64,000 nucleotides of DNA from Candidatus Obscuribacterales bacterium. GTDB taxonomy: Bacteria; Cyanobacteriota; Vampirovibrionia; Obscuribacterales; Obscuribacteraceae. The position numbers and the translations under genes were made by a program. This document shows, in pieces, positions 27,139 to 33,450 of this stretch. The notes under the pieces are model-generated. The model saw only the letters and a list, made by a program, of their open reading frames with translations. It was not told the DNA's origin and did not search any database. Numbering within the stretch: the stretch's first letter is position 1; the number at the start of each line of letters is the position of its first letter. The DNA is taken from contig CASBPX010000027.1 in NCBI GenBank assembly GCA_949127735.1, forward strand, positions 32,578-96,577. Reading direction: 5' to 3'.

Positions 27139-27843
27139 TCAAATCACCATCTGATCGGCTGAAACAGCGTCTCCGTCTGGCACCAGCATATATCCACGGT
27201 TACGTACGGTTTTGATGATGCTGCCTTCCTTAATGCCAAGACTTCTGCGCAGAAGCTTAAAATGCGCGCGCACCGTATCAGTCGAAACCATAGCGTCGTC
27301 TAGCCAGACCCGCTCCAGAATGGCATCAGCCGAAAACACCTGATTCTGGTGGCGCATTAGAAATTCGAGCAGGCTGTAGACTTTGGGCCGCAGCTTTATT
27401 TCCTCGCCATCTTTGGTCACTTGACAGGTGGCCGGGTCGAGGGTTATGCCGTTGACGGTCAAAACGGTGTTAGCCAGAGAAGTGGGGCGCCGCAAAAGTG
27501 CTCGCACACGGGCCTGCAATTCCCGATGCTCAAAAGGCTTGGTCAAATAATCATCGGCGCCGGCGTCGAGACCCGTTTCCTTATCTTCCAGCCGCGTTTT
27601 GGCGGTCAACATCAAAACCGGGGTCTTGCCGCCGTGGCCGCGATAACCCTGCAGCACCTCGATACCGGTTAGGTCCGGCATCATCCAGTCTAGAACCACC
27701 AGGTCATACTTGTTGACCCGCAAATTCAACAATGCGTCGTCGCCGTTTGAGGCTATCTGCACCATGTGACCCTGGCTTTCAAGACCAAATTTGGTCACTT
27801 CTGCCAGTGCGGCATCGTCTTCTACTAATAAGATTTTGGCCAT
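27139..27843 (-). CDS. OmpR/PhoB-family response regulator
   Basis: The protein is 234 residues. The receiver domain (1-120) has VEDD (7-10), phospho-acceptor Asp52 in VVLDWMMP, MLTAKTR and KPF. The winged-helix DNA-binding domain (130-225) ends with TDTVRAHFKLLRRSLG and VRNRGYML, typical of OmpR regulators. No histidine kinase is directly adjacent in the same transcript; the nearest is the LOV kinase at 28.8 kb on the other strand. It is divergent from the epimerase gene. Confidence 0.93.
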   Translation of the reverse strand: MAKILLVEDDAALAEVTKFGLESQGHMVQIASNGDDALLNLRVNKYDLVVLDWMMPDLTGIEVLQGYRGHGGKTPVLMLTAKTRLEDKETGLDAGADDYLTKPFEHRELQARVRALLRRPTSLANTVLTVNGITLDPATCQVTKDGEEIKLRPKVYSLLEFLMRHQNQVFSADAILERVWLDDAMVSTDTVRAHFKLLRRSLGIKEGSIIKTVRNRGYMLVPDGDAVSADQMVI

Positions 27844-27957
27844 ATGGGCAAGATGATACCAGGATGGTCAACAACCCGTCTGACTCAACAGTGAGTTCAC
27901 TGCATATTCACAGTCAGGGTCTAGTTTAATACATGTGATGCACAGCGGAGAAAAAGT

Positions 27958-28866
27958 ATGAAAGTTGCCATAGCCGGCGCCAGTGGAATGGTAGGTAGAG
28001 CCCTCTCCAGTTACCTCAGCAAAAACGGTCACACTGTCACCGCCCTCAGGCGCAAACCGAATGGTGGTGCCACTGATGCCTTTGTTGACGTCACGCCCGA
28101 CAGTATGCAAGATTTCGATGCCGTCATCAATCTGGCGGGAGAGAATATTGCAGGCAAACGCTGGGATGAAGATCAAAAAAAACTGATTGTCGATAGTCGG
28201 GTCACCACCACATCTTTTCTGGCCAATACCTTGGCCAAGACCGTCGGCCCAAGAGTTTTCATTAATGCATCGGCGGTTGGGATTTACGGTAATCGCGGCG
28301 ACGAGAAACTTACAGAAGAGAGCACAGCGGGTAGCGGTTTCCTTGCCAGTACCTGCCAACAGTGGGAAGACGCTACCAAAAGCGCCAAACGTCCTGGGTT
28401 GCGAGTGGTGCTGGCTCGACTTGGTGTGGTTCTGAACAAGGACGGCGGCGCATTAAACAAGATGCTGTTGCCCTTCCAGCTAGGAGCTGGTGGTGTACTC
28501 GGTACGGGACGCCAGTACATGAGCTGGATCGCATTGGACGACGTGGTCAGCGCTATGGCCTTTCTTCTGCAAAGTGATATTGAAGGGCCAGTCAACCTAA
28601 CCGCTCCAGAACCAGCAACCAATGCCGAATTCACTAAAACAATGGCAAAAGTCTTACATCGGCCCGCTATTTTGCCGGCGCCAGCTTTTGGCCTGAAACT
28701 TATATTGGGCGACATGGCACAAGAAATGCTTCTAGAAGGAAACAGAGTGATGCCGGCCAAACTGCAAAACGCCGGCTTTAGATTTGATCATGCAAACTTA
28801 GAAATGGCAATTGCACATGAACTTAAACCAAAAGCAGAAACTCTTGAAGCATCAGCAGTTAAATAA
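27958..28866 (+). CDS. NAD-dependent epimerase-like protein (TIGR01777/SDR39U1 family)
   Basis: The protein is 302 residues, with GCGGAGA upstream of the ATG. An N-terminal Rossmann motif AGASGMVG (6-13), VINLAGENIAGKRW and FINASAVGIYGNRGDE are diagnostic of the TIGR01777 group (YfcH-like), with a C-terminal DUF1731-type region (PAPAFGLKLILGDMAQEML). The substrate is unknown. The LOV kinase frame begins before this gene ends, so co-transcription is likely. Confidence 0.88.
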   Translation: MKVAIAGASGMVGRALSSYLSKNGHTVTALRRKPNGGATDAFVDVTPDSMQDFDAVINLAGENIAGKRWDEDQKKLIVDSRVTTTSFLANTLAKTVGPRVFINASAVGIYGNRGDEKLTEESTAGSGFLASTCQQWEDATKSAKRPGLRVVLARLGVVLNKDGGALNKMLLPFQLGAGGVLGTGRQYMSWIALDDVVSAMAFLLQSDIEGPVNLTAPEPATNAEFTKTMAKVLHRPAILPAPAFGLKLILGDMAQEMLLEGNRVMPAKLQNAGFRFDHANLEMAIAHELKPKAETLEASAVK

Positions 28867-29998
28867 TAAAGAAGAAGTAGAAACGATCGTGGATACCCCT
28901 AACACCTACGGCCCTGAAGATGAGCAACTTTTGTTCTTCAAAAGGGCAGTCGAAGCTGCTCGCAACGGAATTTGTATTACAAATCCGAGGATGACGGACA
29001 ATCCGATTGTTTATGTCAATGATGGTTTTCTTGATTTTACAGGATACAAAAGAGATCAAGTACTTGGTCGCAATTGCCGCTTTTTACAAAGAGATGATCG
29101 CGACCAGGCGCCTATAGAAAGTATTCGCGAAGCCTTGCGCTTAGAGATTCCCATCACTACCATACTGCGCAATTATCGCCGTGACGGCTCACTTTTTTGG
29201 AATGAACTGACACTATCGCCGGTGCATGATCAATCAGGTCGCTTGATTAATTTTGTCGGGGTTCAGAACGATATTTCGGCTCGCAAGGACGCTGAAAAAC
29301 GTGTTTCGGAATTTTATTCTGTGATTTCGCATGAGTTGCGCACACCGCTCACATCAATAAACAGCGCTCTCAGTGTCATTGCTGATGGTTCTGCCGGCAA
29401 AGCAAACGCTCAGATAATGCGTATGGTTGAAATTGCCCTTGAAAATTCTGAACGTCTGGTTCGTTTAATTTCAGATATTCTCGATTGGAAAAAAATTGAG
29501 TCTGGAAAGTTTAAATTGAACAAAACTTATACCTGCCCTGAGGCGCTGGTAGACAGACTAATCACTGGGGTGAAGCCGCTCTCAAATTCTGCCAAAGTAC
29601 AACTTTTAAAAGAAGTGCAAACTACAGCCGAGGTCTATTTAGATATTGATCGCACTCTACAGATACTAACTAATCTTGTAGACAATGCTATCAAGTTCTC
29701 GGCCGCAGACAATGTTGTCACCATTCGGGTGGAACTTCGCAATGCCGATACCGTCCGTTTCTCGGTAGTTGATCAAGGGCCAGGAATTCCTAAAGACCAA
29801 CTGAATAAATTGTTCAAAGTTTTCCAGCAACTAGACTCATCCGACAGAAGAAAAACAGGCGGCACCGGCTTAGGATTATCAATCAGTCGATCGTTAGTCG
29901 AACTGCACGGCGGTCAAATTGGCGTGGAGAGCGAAGTAGGTAAAGGCAGTATGTTCTGGTTCGAAATTTACTCAAAAGTCGAGAGCGAGGTCAATTAA
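28811..29998 (+). CDS. LOV-domain (blue-light) sensor histidine kinase
   Basis: Up to 395 residues. The ATG at 28811 overlaps the epimerase by 56 bases; GTG 28889 (GAAGAAG upstream) would give 369 residues and is equally likely. Residues about 42-156 are a PAS domain of LOV type: GRNCRFLQ (86-93) with photoactive Cys89, NYRRDG with Asn121, FWNEL with Asn131 and VQNDIS with Gln152, all flavin-contact positions. It continues into a histidine kinase: phospho-His174 in SHELRTP, N-box TNLVDNAIKFS, DQGPGIP and GTGLGLSISRSL. It should sense blue light through FMN and phosphorylate a regulator. The sigma factor gene follows 62 bases downstream. Confidence 0.92.
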   Translation: MHMNLNQKQKLLKHQQLNNKEEVETIVDTPNTYGPEDEQLLFFKRAVEAARNGICITNPRMTDNPIVYVNDGFLDFTGYKRDQVLGRNCRFLQRDDRDQAPIESIREALRLEIPITTILRNYRRDGSLFWNELTLSPVHDQSGRLINFVGVQNDISARKDAEKRVSEFYSVISHELRTPLTSINSALSVIADGSAGKANAQIMRMVEIALENSERLVRLISDILDWKKIESGKFKLNKTYTCPEALVDRLITGVKPLSNSAKVQLLKEVQTTAEVYLDIDRTLQILTNLVDNAIKFSAADNVVTIRVELRNADTVRFSVVDQGPGIPKDQLNKLFKVFQQLDSSDRRKTGGTGLGLSISRSLVELHGGQIGVESEVGKGSMFWFEIYSKVESEVN

Positions 29999-30002
29999 AA
30001 AA

Positions 30003-30039
30003 GCGCACTGAAAAAAGTTTTCTAGATGTTGGCGCACTG
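30003..30039 (+). repeat. Direct repeat GCGCACTG upstream of the sigma gene
   Basis: GCGCACTG occurs at 30003-30010 and 30032-30039, 29 bases apart, between the LOV kinase stop and the sigma start. It may be a regulator-binding pair, or chance. Confidence 0.3.
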
Positions 30040-30060
30040 GAAACTTTAGAGGTGAACAAA

Positions 30061-30987
30061 ATGTACGAAATAGATTATCAAATAGATCAAATTGATCAAC
30101 TAGGTCAAATAGATCAAGTTGACGAGTTAACAATCGTCAAAACCGATGACCCTGCGGCCAATAGCGAAGCGGCATTGACTGCCTATTTGCAAAATATCGG
30201 TAAGACCAGCCTGATTAAAGCGAATGAAGAAATCGAGCTTGGCCGAGCCATACGCCAGGGCGATAATGCCGCTCTTTCCAAACTAGTGGTCAGTAATCTC
30301 AGGCTTGTAGTCAGCATAGCCAAACGGTTTCGTAACCAGGGTATGGATATGGAAGACATGATTCAGGAAGGCAATCTGGGCCTAATTCATGCCGCCAAAA
30401 AATTCGACCCCACTATGGGAAACCGATTTTCCACCTATGCAACATGGTGGATTCGTGAGTCTGTTAATCGTGCCATTGCCAACAAGGGCCGCACGATACG
30501 CATACCGGTGCACATCAGAACGCAAATGGGACGCCTCAAAAGAGTGGCGAAAGAGTATTTGCAATCGCATAACCGCTTCCCAACTGAGGCCGAATTGGCC
30601 GTAGCCCTTGAGTGCCAACCTGAAGAAATTGTCAGATTGGTCAGCAGCTCCAGCAGCATTGTGTCGCTCGACGAGCCGGTGAGCGGCGCTGAAAAAGACA
30701 CGCTTGAGTGTTTTATCGAAGACCAGTTCTCAGCCATGCCAGAACAAGCGGCCGAACAAGCCATGCTCAGGCGCGGTATTGACCGAATGACAGCGCAGCT
30801 GAGCAACTTAGAGAAGACCGCTATCAGCTACCTGTATGGTCTGGAAGGGGACGGTCTTTATGACGCAAAAATGGTTGCCGCCAAGCTCAATATTGATGTG
30901 GCAGAGCTAAGGCGCATCCAAAAACGCTCGTTAAAGAAGCTCAGACGGCATCTCCACAACAAATCTTTGAACGATTTCATCTCCTAG
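30061..30987 (+). CDS. Group-2 sigma-70 factor (RpoD/SigA-like)
   Basis: The protein is 308 residues. ATG 30061 has a perfect AGAGGTG site; the GTG at 30052 lies inside that site and is rejected. Residues 1-30 are an odd Ile-Asp-Gln-rich repeat. Region 1.2 starts at about DPAANSEAALTAYLQNIG. Region 2 contains NLRLVVSIAKRF, DMIQEGNLGLIHA and FSTYATWWIRESVNRAI. Region 3 has IRIPVHIR, and region 4 ends with RRIQKRSLKKLRRHL. Region 1.1 is absent, so it is an alternative, primary-like sigma. It lies just after the LOV histidine kinase and may carry its output. Confidence 0.9.
   Translation: MYEIDYQIDQIDQLGQIDQVDELTIVKTDDPAANSEAALTAYLQNIGKTSLIKANEEIELGRAIRQGDNAALSKLVVSNLRLVVSIAKRFRNQGMDMEDMIQEGNLGLIHAAKKFDPTMGNRFSTYATWWIRESVNRAIANKGRTIRIPVHIRTQMGRLKRVAKEYLQSHNRFPTEAELAVALECQPEEIVRLVSSSSSIVSLDEPVSGAEKDTLECFIEDQFSAMPEQAAEQAMLRRGIDRMTAQLSNLEKTAISYLYGLEGDGLYDAKMVAAKLNIDVAELRRIQKRSLKKLRRHLHNKSLNDFIS
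30079..30132 (+). repeat. 27-base imperfect tandem repeat in the sigma N-terminus
   Basis: CAAATAGATCAA begins both units (30079 and 30106); they encode QIDQIDQLG and QIDQVDELT. Confidence 0.6.
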
Positions 30988-31005
30988 CCGTTCACTAGCC
31001 GTTCA
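30984..31005 (+). repeat. Eleven-base tandem duplication across the sigma stop codon
   Basis: CTAGCCGTTCA is present twice in direct succession; the first copy holds the TAG stop (30985-30987) and the second places another TAG in a different frame. Confidence 0.6.
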
Positions 31006-31096
31006 CGATGCCAGGTTAAATTGAATATGCCGACATCTAGAAACAGTCAAAAACAGCTCAAGAAGCCGGTTAATCACGTAACAAATTCTTTACGAG

Positions 31097-31261
31097 ATGT
31101 CCCGTCGCAACGCTGGCAGGAAGATAATAAGCCATCCCTCCGGAGTGTTCATTTTTATGACTCTTGCCAGTTTGGCCATTGTTGTCCTGGGAACGATAAT
31201 TTGCACATTGATCAATGATTTCACCACGATGGGTGGTGATTACATTGAAGAAAATCCGTAG
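31097..31261 (+). CDS. Possible 54-residue single-span membrane protein
   Basis: ATG 31097 is the only start between an in-frame TAA at 31079 and the stop. The peptide has a basic N-terminus (MSRRNAGRKI), one membrane span (FIFMTLASLAIVVLGTIICT) and an acidic tail (DYIEENP), a natural N-in topology. The ribosome site is poor. A larger overlapping frame (31021-31218) has no such organisation. Confidence 0.4.
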   Translation: MSRRNAGRKIISHPSGVFIFMTLASLAIVVLGTIICTLINDFTTMGGDYIEENP

Positions 31262-31294
31262 TGAAATCACAAAGCGCTACGAGCATATAGACTG

Positions 31295-31332
31295 GCAAAT
31301 AATGCCACCACCTGTGATGCCACATTATTTGC
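31295..31332. other. Ten-base inverted repeat with overlapping direct repeat
   Basis: GCAAATAATG (31295-31304) and CATTATTTGC (31323-31332) form a perfect 10-bp stem with an 18-base loop. CTGGCAAATA recurs directly at 31292-31301 and 31332-31341. No T-run follows. It lies 33 bases after the small membrane protein and just before a promoter. Confidence 0.4.
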
Positions 31333-31362
31333 TGGCAAATAGCAATACTTGAAAAATAGCGC

Positions 31363-31391
31363 TTGACATAAATTGCGGGCGCTACTATCCT
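31363..31391 (+). promoter_or_regulatory. Sigma-70-type promoter
   Basis: TTGACA (31363-31368), a 17-base spacer and TATCCT (31386-31391). The predicted start near 31398 is followed at once by a terminator-like hairpin. Confidence 0.55.
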
Positions 31392-31402
31392 GGAAATATG
31401 TA

Positions 31403-31444
31403 TTGACCTTGAGCTGCTCCCCACGAGGAGCTTTTTTCGGTCAA
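31403..31444 (+). promoter_or_regulatory. Terminator-like leader hairpin (possible attenuator or tiny RNA)
   Basis: The inner stem GCTCC/GGAGC (31416-31420, 31427-31431) is followed by six T (31432-31437). An outer stem TTGACC/GGTCAA (31403-31408, 31439-31444) encloses the T-run. Outer and inner pairings could be alternative states, as in an attenuator. It begins about 5 bases after the predicted transcript start. Confidence 0.45.
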
Positions 31445-31467
31445 ACTGTTAAGACGAGGACAGCGCC

Positions 31468-31620
31468 ATGTTTCGGCCAACCATCAGCATCGTTAGACGA
31501 GATTGCCGCGGAATTCTATGCGGCTCGCATTCTAACGAGCAGGTCTTTTCAGTGAGCAAAAATTTCAAAGGCAGTTACGTCAATATGCCGACGGTGACCA
31601 CACCGATACTGCGAGCGTAA
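31468..31620 (+). CDS. Doubtful 50-residue ORF
   Basis: ATG 31468 has GAGG nine bases upstream and follows the leader hairpin. The peptide (MFRPTISIVRRDCRGILCGS and on) has no recognisable feature and overlaps a strong hairpin at 31490-31538, so the RNA structure may be what matters. Confidence 0.2.
   Translation: MFRPTISIVRRDCRGILCGSHSNEQVFSVSKNFKGSYVNMPTVTTPILRA
31490..31538 (+). ncRNA. Candidate structured RNA: long bulged hairpin
   Basis: TCGTTAGA (31490-31497) pairs with TCTAACGA (31531-31538), CGAG (31498-31501) with CTCG (31524-31527) and CCGC (31506-31509) with GCGG (31520-31523), leaving a 4-base bulge on the left, a 3-base bulge on the right and a 10-base loop. It lies downstream of a promoter and upstream of rtcB. 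The family is not recognised. Confidence 0.4.
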
Positions 31621-31824
31621 ACCTTTTAAAACATAGATAGTTAGCGGTTTTTGCTGCTTCATCGCTTGATGAAACAGGGTCAATTCATGGCAAAGAATTA
31701 CCAAATTACCGAATAACTAATTGCATTGAAGCAAATTTTCCATCCGCCTGAAAGCCGGCTGACGCTTCAATGCGGCACCGCCGGTGATATCGCTGGCGAT
31801 ACCCTAACACTCGGAGGAACTGAT

Positions 31825-32034
31825 ATGAGGTTCATGATCGAAGCCATTAATCCTGCTCGCCTGATGAGGCGATTTATCGTTGAGCATGTATTTGTACATG
31901 CCGGTTACCGCGAATACGGTAATTGCAACAGCGATGCCGATAATGCCACCACCGTTGCAGAGCATGCCGACGGCGCGGTCATCGAGATTAAGTCGATGTT
32001 GCAGCTAACTCTACAGCTCAGTGACACTGTATAA
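31825..32034 (+). CDS. Small protein of unknown function upstream of rtcB
   Basis: The protein is 69 residues. ATG 31825 has an excellent GGAGGA site seven bases upstream; a TTG at 31726 in the same frame has none. The sequence (MRFMIEAINPARLMRRFIVE, then HAGYREYGNCNSDADN and an alternating hydrophobic tail EIKSMLQLTLQLSDTV) has no known motif. It ends 28 bases before rtcB and is in the same direction, so co-transcription is probable. It is too short and too different from archease or RtcA to be either. Confidence 0.5.
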   Translation: MRFMIEAINPARLMRRFIVEHVFVHAGYREYGNCNSDADNATTVAEHADGAVIEIKSMLQLTLQLSDTV

Positions 32035-32062
32035 GTTAAAATCAAAAAAAAGAGATAGATAA

Positions 32063-33319
32063 ATGAACAGCGAAAAAATTCACCTCGATAGCTCTCACGA
32101 AGACTACGAGATGATCAAAATCAAAGAAAGAAAGCCAATCAAGGCCTGGGTTAAGGGTGTTGCACTAGAACAACCTGCGCTCCAGCAACTGATCAATCTC
32201 GCTTCCATGCCTTTCATTCACAAGCATATCGCGGTTATGCCCGATGCTCATATGGGTAAGGGCACTACTGTCGGTACAGTTATTCCAACTTTTAAGGCAA
32301 TCATTCCTGCTGCTGTTGGAGTCGACTTAGGGTGCGGCATGATTGCTATTGCCACCAGTTTGAAGGCCACCGATTTGCCTGATAATCTCAAGGTTCTAAG
32401 AAATGCCATTGAGAACGCAGTGCCAGTTGGTGCTGGTTTCTGGCGCAACGATTTGGCTGGCAACCATCCGGCTCAAAAGCCGGTTAATCAAGCCTGGGCT
32501 TCCCTGGCTGATAGATGGGATGTAATTGCTGAGAAGCATCCACAAGTTGATATCGGCCAAAATCGCAACCGTCTACAGCTAGGTACACTTGGATCTGGCA
32601 ATCACTTCATCGAGATTTTGCTCGATGGCAGTGAAAATGTCTGGTTCATGCTGCACTCAGGTAGCCGTGGCGTGGGCAACCGCATCGGTACTTATTTCAT
32701 CGACCTGGCTCGCAAAGAAATGGCAAAGAACCAAATTCATTTGCCCGATCAAGATCTGGCCTACCTTTCAGAAGGAGCCGTATATTTTGACGACTATCTT
32801 TTTGCCGTTCAATGGGCGCAAGATTATGCCTATTTGAACAGGCAGGTAATGATGGGACAAGTCATTGCTGCGCTTAAAGCCACTGGTCTGCTACCCGAAT
32901 TCGAAGCAGAAGCACAAGTGATCAACTGCCACCACAACTATGTGACCAGAGAAATTCACTTCGGTGAAGATGTCTGGGTAACCAGAAAGGGTGCAGTCAG
33001 AGCGCAGCTTGGCGATTGGGGCATCATCCCAGGATCTATGGGTGTAGGTTCTTATATCGTCAAGGGCAAGGGTAACGCTCAGAGCTTCAACAGCTGTTCA
33101 CACGGCGCAGGTCGCACCATGTCGCGTACACAAGCAAGAAAGAAAATTTCTCTTGAACGCCATGCTGAGGACACCGCCCATGTAGAGTGCCGCAAGGACG
33201 AAGGAATTCTTGATGAATCGCCTTCAGCCTACAAGCCACTAGATGCGGTGATGGCTGCTCAAGCGAGTTTGGTTGAAATTGTGCACAAACTCAGACCCCT
33301 GGTTTGTGTCAAGGGATGA
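32063..33319 (+). CDS. rtcB: RNA-splicing ligase RtcB
   Basis: This 418-residue protein is a clear RtcB family member. PDAHMGKG, GVDLGCGM (Asp and Cys metal ligands), LGSGNHFIE, HSGSRGVG and SCSHGAGR (the His that carries GMP) are all present. RtcB joins RNA 2',3'-cyclic phosphate or 3'-phosphate ends to 5'-hydroxyl ends with GTP and manganese, in tRNA repair and splicing. The usual partners (archease, RtcA, RtcR, Ro60/Rsr, PrfH) are not in the window; instead a small ORF and a structured-RNA region lie upstream. A long hairpin terminator follows. Confidence 0.95.
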   Translation: MNSEKIHLDSSHEDYEMIKIKERKPIKAWVKGVALEQPALQQLINLASMPFIHKHIAVMPDAHMGKGTTVGTVIPTFKAIIPAAVGVDLGCGMIAIATSLKATDLPDNLKVLRNAIENAVPVGAGFWRNDLAGNHPAQKPVNQAWASLADRWDVIAEKHPQVDIGQNRNRLQLGTLGSGNHFIEILLDGSENVWFMLHSGSRGVGNRIGTYFIDLARKEMAKNQIHLPDQDLAYLSEGAVYFDDYLFAVQWAQDYAYLNRQVMMGQVIAALKATGLLPEFEAEAQVINCHHNYVTREIHFGEDVWVTRKGAVRAQLGDWGIIPGSMGVGSYIVKGKGNAQSFNSCSHGAGRTMSRTQARKKISLERHAEDTAHVECRKDEGILDESPSAYKPLDAVMAAQASLVEIVHKLRPLVCVKG

Positions 33320-33342
33320 AGGTTGAAATCTCTCAATCCTAG

Positions 33343-33380
33343 TCGATATGTCGCGGTGGACAGCCACCGCGACAATCGAT
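33343..33380 (+). terminator. Long hairpin after rtcB
   Basis: GTCGCGGTGG (33350-33359) pairs perfectly with CCACCGCGAC (33364-33373) around ACAG, and TCGAT (33343-33347) pairs with ATCGA (33375-33379) outside it. Only a short T-run follows, so termination may be partial. Confidence 0.6.
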
Positions 33381-33450
33381 TTCACTCACGACATTTTCAC
33401 GCCTGATTTATTACTGTAAGTTTCATACTTAGTCATGATCACATCAACAC

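Larger units (their letters stand above)
30988..31824 (+). other. Gene-poor region with hairpins, a promoter and only tiny ORFs
   Basis: No normal-sized gene is supported here. From left to right it holds a possible 54-residue membrane protein (31097-31261), a 10-bp inverted repeat (31295-31332), a consensus-like promoter (31363-31391), a nested hairpin with T-run (31403-31444), a long bulged hairpin (31490-31538), a 5-bp hairpin (31592-31605) and a 6-bp hairpin TTCATC-GCTT-GATGAA (31658-31673). Alternative short frames across it conflict with each other and read as shadows. Confidence 0.5.

Noticed and set aside
31021-31218. A 65-codon frame overlapping the small membrane protein
   Set aside because: It has no hydrophobic or domain organisation, and the overlapping 31097 frame has a clear span and charge pattern.
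31403-31470. Resemblance of the leader to a guanidine-III riboswitch (ACGAGG, CGGTCA and AAGACG in the same order)
   Set aside because: The pairings that define that riboswitch (CCGG with CCGG, and the GCGCC-type pseudoknot) do not form, and the spacing differs. Shared short words only.
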